Source: CAZAFM01 sp964484395 (GTDB lineage Bacteria; Campylobacterota; Campylobacteria; Campylobacterales; CAZAFM01). Taken from it: a DNA stretch of 10,757 bases. This document shows positions 6,936-10,757 of this stretch, piece by piece; positions within the stretch are counted from its first letter, which is position 1; the number at the start of each line of letters is the position of its first letter. The stretch spans positions 1 to 10,757 of the forward strand of contig CAZAFM010000077.1 in assembly GCA_964484395.1 (NCBI GenBank). Direction: 5' to 3'. The position numbers were made by a program, and so were the translations under genes. The notes beneath the pieces were generated by a model. The model searched no databases. It was not told where the DNA came from and was given only the letters and a program-made list of their open reading frames with translations.

Positions 6936-8048
6936 TTAAGATTTTAAGTGTTTCTGTATGATAGCATCCAGCTCTTTAGCTCTATTGAGATAAGTATGAT
7001 TTTTTAATATTCTTTTTTGACCACTATCTCCAATTTTTTTCGCTATGTCTGGATTTTTTAGTAAATATTCTGCTTTATCAAGTGCCTCCTCTTTAGAGTT
7101 AAATGATACAACCTCCTTATCAATATCAAAAAGCTCTTCAAGGTCATCTTTATGATCAGTGAGCAAACATGTACCTACGCCTGGAATCTCATACAGTCGT
7201 ACATTGGATGCACTATTACCAGCTGCTTCTGATTGTACATTAATCGATACGGAATATTGTGATATTGTATCAAACCTTCTGATGCCAAATTGTGGAGGTT
7301 TTACATTTTCAAATTTTTTTATATATTCACTTTTGGGTGAGAGTATATCTACTTTTCCTGTTCTGGCGTATAGATATCTAACAATGTCATTCCTATAGCT
7401 ATGTCGCTGAACATCATTAACAAACCTACCACCTATTGAACCTGAAAATAAAATTTTATTGGCTTTATTTCGGGCTGTTTGGATATGTTTCAAAACTCTT
7501 TCATCGAAAGCATGTCTTAGCACCTCTGAATTGACTCCTCTTTTTATAAATTCAATTTTCAAGTTATCACATACTGTTATGACAATATCTGCAGATTTGG
7601 CATTAATATAGTGTTGTTCTTTCAAATATGTGCCACAGCTAATTATGATAAGTTTTATATCTAAGCAGCAAGATCTAATTTCATCAAAAAAAGAAGAATC
7701 AAACATCCATCCAGCTTGTAAATACAATATATCAGGATTATAAAATGATATTTGCTTCAACAGAGTATTGTAAATTCTCTCTTTGCTAATAACTATATTG
7801 TATTCCTTTGACCAAGCATCATTTAGTGAAACAATATCACATATGTCTGGTTTTGAAAAAAGTAGACTATTTGAAACATATCCTAATTTTTCCATATTTT
7901 TTTCCAGAGAATTACCTGGCCAGTACATTTGTGCATAAAATTGATCTATCTGCTGAGAATATGATTCATCAGAATCAAAGTCTCCAAAATTTTCTACATG
8001 CCATTTGATTAGTTCAGGAATATGCCAATTAACTTTTAGAAATTTCAT
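6936..8048 (-). CDS. CgeB-like glycosyltransferase, second of a tandem pair
   Basis: A 370-residue GT-B protein of the CgeB/Glyco_trans_1_2 kind. An N-terminal domain contains YNPDILYLQAG (103-113) and a second segment ISCGTYLKEQHY. The C-terminal donor domain shows ILFSGSIGG (199-207) and the family hallmark NVRLYEIPGVGTCLLTD (282-298), followed by DDLEELF and a helical tail ending in the NHTY...R pattern. It shares its first seven residues, the YNPDILYL block and the RLYE...GTCLLTD block with the gene immediately upstream, so the two look like diverged duplicates. The acidic-aromatic RLYE and GTCLLTD blocks indicate an active donor site, but donor and acceptor are unknown. It starts three bases after the previous stop, without a clear ribosome site, so coupling with the preceding gene is likely. 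Confidence 0.85.
   Translation of the reverse strand: MKFLKVNWHIPELIKWHVENFGDFDSDESYSQQIDQFYAQMYWPGNSLEKNMEKLGYVSNSLLFSKPDICDIVSLNDAWSKEYNIVISKERIYNTLLKQISFYNPDILYLQAGWMFDSSFFDEIRSCCLDIKLIIISCGTYLKEQHYINAKSADIVITVCDNLKIEFIKRGVNSEVLRHAFDERVLKHIQTARNKANKILFSGSIGGRFVNDVQRHSYRNDIVRYLYARTGKVDILSPKSEYIKKFENVKPPQFGIRRFDTISQYSVSINVQSEAAGNSASNVRLYEIPGVGTCLLTDHKDDLEELFDIDKEVVSFNSKEEALDKAEYLLKNPDIAKKIGDSGQKRILKNHTYLNRAKELDAIIQKHLKS
8032..8048 (-). repeat. 17-base direct repeat, copy at start of second CgeB-like gene
   Basis: The first 17 coding bases (ATGAAATTTCTAAAAGT) are identical to the first 17 of the upstream paralogue. They encode the shared MKFLKV start and probably record the gene duplication. 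Confidence 0.7.
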
Positions 8049-8051
8049 AGT

Positions 8052-9134
8052 TCAACCACTACTATTTGCAATCTCATATAGCAATCTAACTTTTTTTTCA
8101 TATGTGTAGTTGCTCAAAGTTTTTGCTTGTCCAGCAGCTGCTATCTTCTCTCTATCTTCATTTTTTTCCAGATACTCATTAGCAAGTTTAGCAGCTTGTT
8201 TAGGATCGCAAAAAGCTAGCAATTCTTTACCTGGCTCAAAAATTTCTTCAAGACCTTCTTGTCTATCTGTTAGCAGACAAGTACCTATGCCTGTTGCCTC
8301 ATACAATCTTAGGTTGCCAGCATTTTTTGTTGTCGCATGAATATTTAAAATGATCTTGCTGTCAGCTAACAATTGATACATATCAAGCCCAAACACTGGG
8401 GGGCTAAAAGGCTTATTAAAGTAGCACTCATAATCTTTGTTTGGACAGTATATTTCAAAATTAAGCCCACTTTTTTCAATCTCTTGCATTACTTGAAGTC
8501 TATAATCTTTGCAAGGCCTTATAGTGCCAGTAAAAACTATATCATGTCGTTTTTCTCTTTTTTCTATTTTATCTAATATCTCTGGGTCGAAAGAAAGCCC
8601 TTGATTATATGATTTAATGTCCTTTCTTAGCATCATTTCATTTATATCTGGAACACATGTAAATATTGCATCATAAGATTTCATATGTTGGTACTCCTCT
8701 TCTGAGACAAGCATACAATTCCAACCCATTATTTTTTTGATATTTTTAGCTCGTCTTCTAGCTTCACTTATGACACTATCAGTATATGACAGCGTTGGTG
8801 CAAGATATAAAATATCTGGATTATAATCTTCAATAAAATTGAGTAGAGATACATACCCCCTTTGAAAATCAAAGTCAAATCCAAAGAGAGGTTTAAAAAT
8901 GCTATTTGCAATTTTTATATAATTCTTGTTATTTAAATTAGTTGAAAACGGAATTGTAAGACATTCCCATCCATATAGTTTAATTAATGATTTTTCATAA
9001 AAATCAGATGACCAATAACCCTCTTCTATAAGTTTTTCAAATATATCTTTTGAAGTCATTTGATTTAAATCATACTTTTGGCAAAATGCATCATATATTC
9101 TTTCATTCCATCTATTTACTTTTAGAAATTTCAT
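8052..9134 (-). CDS. CgeB-like glycosyltransferase, first of a tandem pair
   Basis: A 360-residue GT-B glycosyltransferase related to the following gene. Common features are the MKFLKVN start, DYNPDILYLAP (103-113), the strand-turn DIVFTGTIRP (198-207) at the head of the donor domain, and NLRLYEATGIGTCLLTD (274-290) followed by EGLEEIFEPGKE. The C-terminal helices end with the NYTYEKKVRLLYEI pattern typical of CgeB-like proteins. No membrane segment is visible. The start ATG overlaps the stop of the broken amidotransferase gene (ATGA) and has a good AAGGA five bases upstream, so it can be translated even though the upstream gene is interrupted. The substrate is unknown. The two paralogues probably add successive residues of the same or similar type, or work on the same acceptor. 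Confidence 0.86.
   Translation of the reverse strand: MKFLKVNRWNERIYDAFCQKYDLNQMTSKDIFEKLIEEGYWSSDFYEKSLIKLYGWECLTIPFSTNLNNKNYIKIANSIFKPLFGFDFDFQRGYVSLLNFIEDYNPDILYLAPTLSYTDSVISEARRRAKNIKKIMGWNCMLVSEEEYQHMKSYDAIFTCVPDINEMMLRKDIKSYNQGLSFDPEILDKIEKREKRHDIVFTGTIRPCKDYRLQVMQEIEKSGLNFEIYCPNKDYECYFNKPFSPPVFGLDMYQLLADSKIILNIHATTKNAGNLRLYEATGIGTCLLTDRQEGLEEIFEPGKELLAFCDPKQAAKLANEYLEKNEDREKIAAAGQAKTLSNYTYEKKVRLLYEIANSSG
9118..9134 (-). repeat. 17-base direct repeat, copy at start of first CgeB-like gene
   Basis: This is identical to the first 17 coding bases of the downstream paralogue (8048-8032), again covering the MKFLKV codons. Confidence 0.7.
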
Positions 9135-9627
9135 TTATGTCCTTGTTTATAAATTTTTGGGATTTCACTTGCAGTATGCATAACTTCATTAAAGTCTAAA
9201 TCCAACACACTAAGATACCACTTTATGTTTTGATATCTAGATCTATTTTCATCTCTTATTAACTCCAATGCCCCCTCCCTACTGATATTTCCCTCTCTTG
9301 TTTGACTTATCTTGCTCCATGCCTCATCTTCATTTACTATGATTCCATTATGCAAAAGACACATATCATTTTTTACTACAGGCTGATTATCGGATGTTCC
9401 ATTTGTTATTAATCTACTATGACCCAAAATAACTCTATCAGACGGTGGGTTAGTTTTATTTAGGAGTCTATCTATTGAATAATCAGCCTTATTTACATAA
9501 TAGCTTGAGTTTTTATAAAAGGCTATACCACTAGAGTCAACCCCTCTTTGTTTTGTATGATTTGCCAAAACACCTAGCTTTTTTTAGAGTCCTTTGAGAC
9601 ATTTATCAATCCAAATATACCACACAC
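9131..9627 (-). pseudogene. Broken class II glutamine amidotransferase (glutaminase half plus C-terminal tail)
   Basis: Two reading frames together make one recognisable protein. The first starts with GTG at 9627 and reads M-C-G-I-F-G-L-I-N-V-S-K-D-S-K-K, then stops at TAG (9576-9574). MCGIFG is the obligatory N-terminal Cys2 start of class II amidotransferases (AsnB, GlmS, PurF). After an A7 run the match continues one base back, in another frame, as LGVLANHTKQRGVDSSGIA, GHSRLITNGTSDNQPV and LLHNGIIVN, all class II glutaminase blocks. Adding one A gives a 165-residue product. The domain then stops short: the usual D-T-E block is absent. Instead there is REGNISREGALELI...IKWYLSVLDLDFNEV, which resembles the C-terminal tail of PP-loop sugar amidotransferases of the WbpG/PseA kind. 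I infer an ancestral glutaminase plus synthetase fusion that lost its middle. Reading only the second frame from a TTG (9568) would omit the catalytic cysteine. Confidence 0.75.
9579..9585 (-). other. A7 homopolymer at the frameshift of the amidotransferase gene
   Basis: The coding strand reads TCT AAA AAA AGC TAG. Eight A residues would join the two halves of the glutaminase domain in one frame; seven do not. It may be a slippage site, a mutation or a base-calling error. Confidence 0.7.
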
Positions 9628-9639
9628 AGCTAACTATAT

Positions 9640-9644
9640 TCCTT
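9640..9644 (-). promoter_or_regulatory. Candidate ribosome binding site for the GTG start
   Basis: AAGGA on the minus strand lies 12 bases before the GTG at 9627. The spacing is longer than ideal, but no better site is near, and the MCGIFG sequence requires this start. Confidence 0.4.
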
Positions 9645-9676
9645 TTACCAAATACGATATGAATTTTTCTATGTTT

Positions 9677-9682
9677 ATTATA
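9677..9682 (-). promoter_or_regulatory. Perfect -10 hexamer before the amidotransferase gene
   Basis: TATAAT (9682-9677) lies about 50 bases upstream of the GTG start, just past the end of the truncated HepT-like gene. No good -35 is seen at 16-18 bases, which is common for Campylobacterota promoters but also weakens the case. It could drive the glycosyltransferase genes independently of the upstream module. Confidence 0.35.
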
Positions 9683-9689
9683 TTTTTTA

Positions 9690-9881
9690 TCAATTTAGCC
9701 TATCCTCGAAAAACACTCTTGTATTATCATAATATCTTATAAGGTCATCTTTAAAGCTGAAAATCTTGTTTAGCTTTAGTGGCATAAATGGATTCATATT
9801 TACATGAGCTCTCTCTACCCTTTTTCTATGCTTTTCGCATTCATCAAGGAGCTGTTTGAGTCTTAAAATCTCTACTTTCAT
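9690..9881 (-). CDS. Short remnant of a HepT-like nucleotidyltransferase partner
   Basis: The product is 63 residues: EILRLKQLLDECEKHRKRVE, then RAHVNMNPFMPL and a FKDDLIRYYD segment, ending FFEDRLN. The helical start with a kHrkRve..h...nPfmPL pattern resembles the N-terminus of roughly 130-150-residue HepT-like helical proteins encoded beside MNT nucleotidyltransferases. In these the chain goes on with an FRFSKLQD-type helix and an R-x4-6-H active motif. Neither is present here, and the last dozen residues do not fit the family. I infer a 3' deletion, leaving a probably non-functional fragment. The ATG overlaps the nucleotidyltransferase stop (ATGA), the coupling expected for a two-gene module. 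It could instead be an intact small protein I do not recognise. Confidence 0.55.
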   Translation of the reverse strand: MKVEILRLKQLLDECEKHRKRVERAHVNMNPFMPLKLNKIFSFKDDLIRYYDNTRVFFEDRLN

Positions 9882-10171
9882 AACTCCACACCCTCTCTTC
9901 TAGCTATCTCATAAATAACTTTTTGAGCTTTTCCATCATCTATCACTACATCTATCTTTTGCTTTCCTAGCTCTCCTTCTAGTGCTTGCAAGTAGTCTAT
10001 TTTAACATCGAGCATATTATCCAATGGTTTTGCTTTGATGTAAATATCTATATCACCGCCTCTTTTTGTGTCATCCATCCTAGAGCCAAAAATATAGACA
10101 TTTACATCATCACCGAAATATTTTAAAGCTTTTTGTTTGATAGCATTTTTTTGTTGCTCTAATAGTCTCAT
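9878..10171 (-). CDS. MNT-type nucleotidyltransferase (antitoxin-like)
   Basis: A 97-residue minimal nucleotidyltransferase of the MNT/KNTase fold. The active site reads YIFGSRMDDTKRGGDIDIYI (26-45), with the GS pair (29-30) and the two metal-binding aspartates D40 and D42. The third carboxylate is in KIDVVID (D74). The complete triad suggests an active enzyme. In HepT/MNT systems this protein adenylylates the HepT toxin and so neutralises it. The start overlaps the stop of the upstream frameshifted gene as ATGA, and the stop overlaps the start of the truncated partner as ATGA, so the three genes form one translationally coupled block. With the partner truncated, its target in this genome is unclear. 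Confidence 0.85.
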   Translation of the reverse strand: MRLLEQQKNAIKQKALKYFGDDVNVYIFGSRMDDTKRGGDIDIYIKAKPLDNMLDVKIDYLQALEGELGKQKIDVVIDDGKAQKVIYEIARREGVEL

Positions 10172-10556
10172 ATTTTATTTGCTTTTCTTAGTATATTCTT
10201 GGCTTTTGTTTCTACCATTTTTATCTCTTCCTCTTTTACTACATCTTGGAGTTTTCTTAGCCCTGAAAGAACTTCTAATTTTAGCACACTATTTTTATAA
10301 CTGTTAATGTCATCTGAGTTTATAGCATACAGTCTCTCAAGGATAGTTTTTGCTCATCTGTTACTGCTTTAAATGTATAATCAGCCTCTTTTTCTTCTAT
10401 CTTAGGAAACTCTACATTTAGAGACTCAGCACTTTGGATGTCTATGTCTAAAAACTGCTTGGCAAATACCTTTTCTAGTCCTGAGAGTGCTTCTTTTAGG
10501 GATATGTTGTATTTCATAGTTTTAGCAAACTTAAATTCATGTGATTTTATCTCCAT
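10168..10556 (-). pseudogene. Unrecognised ~129-residue protein gene interrupted by a one-base frameshift
   Basis: I do not recognise this protein. From ATG at 10556 the frame reads MEIKSHEFKFAKTMKYNISL and continues for 78 residues to a stop at 10320. After the A5 run at 10351-10347 a different frame continues smoothly as ILERLYAINSDDINSYKNSV and on through KLEVLSGLRKLQDVV to NILRKANKI, with a stop that overlaps the next ATG. One extra A would give an uninterrupted 129-residue, charged and largely helical product with no membrane segment. The intact coupling at its end (ATGA) argues the second frame is real coding sequence. The start lies inside the end of the acetyltransferase gene. An open frame further upstream to 10619 exists but only shadows the acetyltransferase. 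Its place before the nucleotidyltransferase suggests it belongs to that module or is a remnant of an older operon gene. Confidence 0.6.
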
Positions 10557-10757
10557 CTTTTGATACTCTTCCAGCCTTTTTAGCTGGCACTCCAACCATG
10601 AGGGCATACGGCTCCACATCTTTAGTGACTACTGCTCCAGCTCCTATCATAGCATACTCCCCTATAGTCACGCCACAGACTATTGTAGCGTTTGCACCTA
10701 TGGTTGCTCCTTTTTTTACTATGGTCTTTTTGTACTCATTTTTGCGAACTACAAATG
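10537..10757 (-). CDS. C-terminal part of a hexapeptide-repeat sugar N-acetyltransferase (WbpD/FdtC-like)
   Basis: The frame enters from beyond the window and ends at TGA (10539-10537), giving the last 72 residues. They show left-handed beta-helix repeats, IVKKGATIGANATIVCGVTI then GEYAMIGAGAVVTKD, and the closing block YALMVGVPAKKAGRVSKDG. This end is characteristic of acetyltransferases that act on amino groups of nucleotide-linked sugars. WbpD/WlbB (3-amino-2-acetamido-glucuronate) and FdtC/QdtC (3-amino-dideoxyhexose) are the closest types by eye. The missing N-terminal half is needed to decide between them. The enzyme would make an acetamido sugar for the same surface glycan. It overlaps the start of the next gene by 20 bases. 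Confidence 0.88.
   Translation of the reverse strand, partial: FVVRKNEYKKTIVKKGATIGANATIVCGVTIGEYAMIGAGAVVTKDVEPYALMVGVPAKKAGRVSKDGDKIT

Noticed and set aside
6906..6937. Intrinsic terminator on the plus strand (hairpin followed by a short T run)
   Set aside because: No plus-strand gene precedes it, and the T run is only five bases; on the minus strand the hairpin is followed by A-rich sequence.
3872..8576. Other plus-strand open frames across the operon (for example 3872-4183, 5991-6293, 6695-6931, 8110-8340)
   Set aside because: They are antisense to well-supported genes, or nearly so, rich in Phe, Leu and Ser as expected of shadow frames in AT-rich DNA, and have no plausible product.
9131..9568. 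A stand-alone 145-residue protein starting at TTG 9568
   Set aside because: This start leaves out the catalytic Cys2 region, which is found just upstream from the GTG at 9627 in another frame, so the TTG start is an artefact of the frameshift.
9574..9590. Programmed -1 ribosomal frameshifting at the A7 run
   Set aside because: The shift needed is -1 and the run is A-rich, but in the zero frame the codons are AAA AAA AGC rather than the canonical A AAA AAG arrangement, and I see no clear stimulatory stem after it. With the internal deletion, decay is simpler.
10320..10619. A 99-residue protein starting MWSRMPSWLE at 10619
   Set aside because: Its first 21 residues are another frame of the acetyltransferase gene; the plausible start is the ATG at 10556, and the 3' end is a frameshift stop.
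1..10757. CRISPR arrays, tRNA or rRNA genes, insertion sequences
   Set aside because: I saw no regularly spaced repeats, no cloverleaf-type segments and no transposase-like reading frame or terminal inverted repeats.

Overview
The window is an AT-rich bacterial segment in which every gene I can support is read from the minus strand, tightly packed, with many ATGA or TAATG stop/start overlaps. Gene content points to a surface-glycan (O-antigen, capsule or flagellin-glycan type) biosynthesis locus. The low GC, the type of sugar genes and the nucleotidyltransferase pair suggest a member of the Campylobacterota (Sulfurimonas, Sulfuricurvum or a relative), but that assignment is inference from style, not from a marker gene.

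In transcription order, from the right edge: (1) the C-terminal end of a left-handed beta-helix sugar N-acetyltransferase of the WbpD/FdtC kind. (2) An unrecognised roughly 129-residue protein broken by a one-base frameshift, an MNT-type nucleotidyltransferase, and a 63-residue remnant of what looks like its HepT-like partner. (3) A broken amidotransferase gene that starts with GTG. It keeps the N-terminal glutaminase half and a short C-terminal tail, and it carries a frameshift in an A7 run. (4) Two tandem CgeB-type glycosyltransferases that both begin MKFLKVN. (5) After a 71-base gap with a hairpin and a possible promoter: a PIG-L sugar deacetylase, a PAPS-type sulfotransferase, a SAM methyltransferase, a GT4 glycosyltransferase, a sugar-nucleotide epimerase/dehydratase, an APS reductase, a Nudix-fold protein with a damaged catalytic box, and a UDP-sulfoquinovose synthase that runs off the left edge within a few codons of its expected end.

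The central observation is that part (5) holds two different sulfur chemistries in one apparent operon. APS reductase makes sulfite, and UDP-sulfoquinovose synthase adds sulfite to UDP-glucose to give a C-S (sulfonate) sugar. The sulfotransferase would use PAPS to make an O-sulfate or N-sulfate. The deacetylase directly before the sulfotransferase suggests, as a hypothesis, deacetylation followed by N-sulfation, a bacterial parallel to heparan N-deacetylase/N-sulfotransferase. With the glycosyltransferases and the methyltransferase, the locus could build a sulfonated, sulfated and methylated surface glycan. Part (2)-(3) looks like a decaying or recombined junction inserted in the glycan locus.
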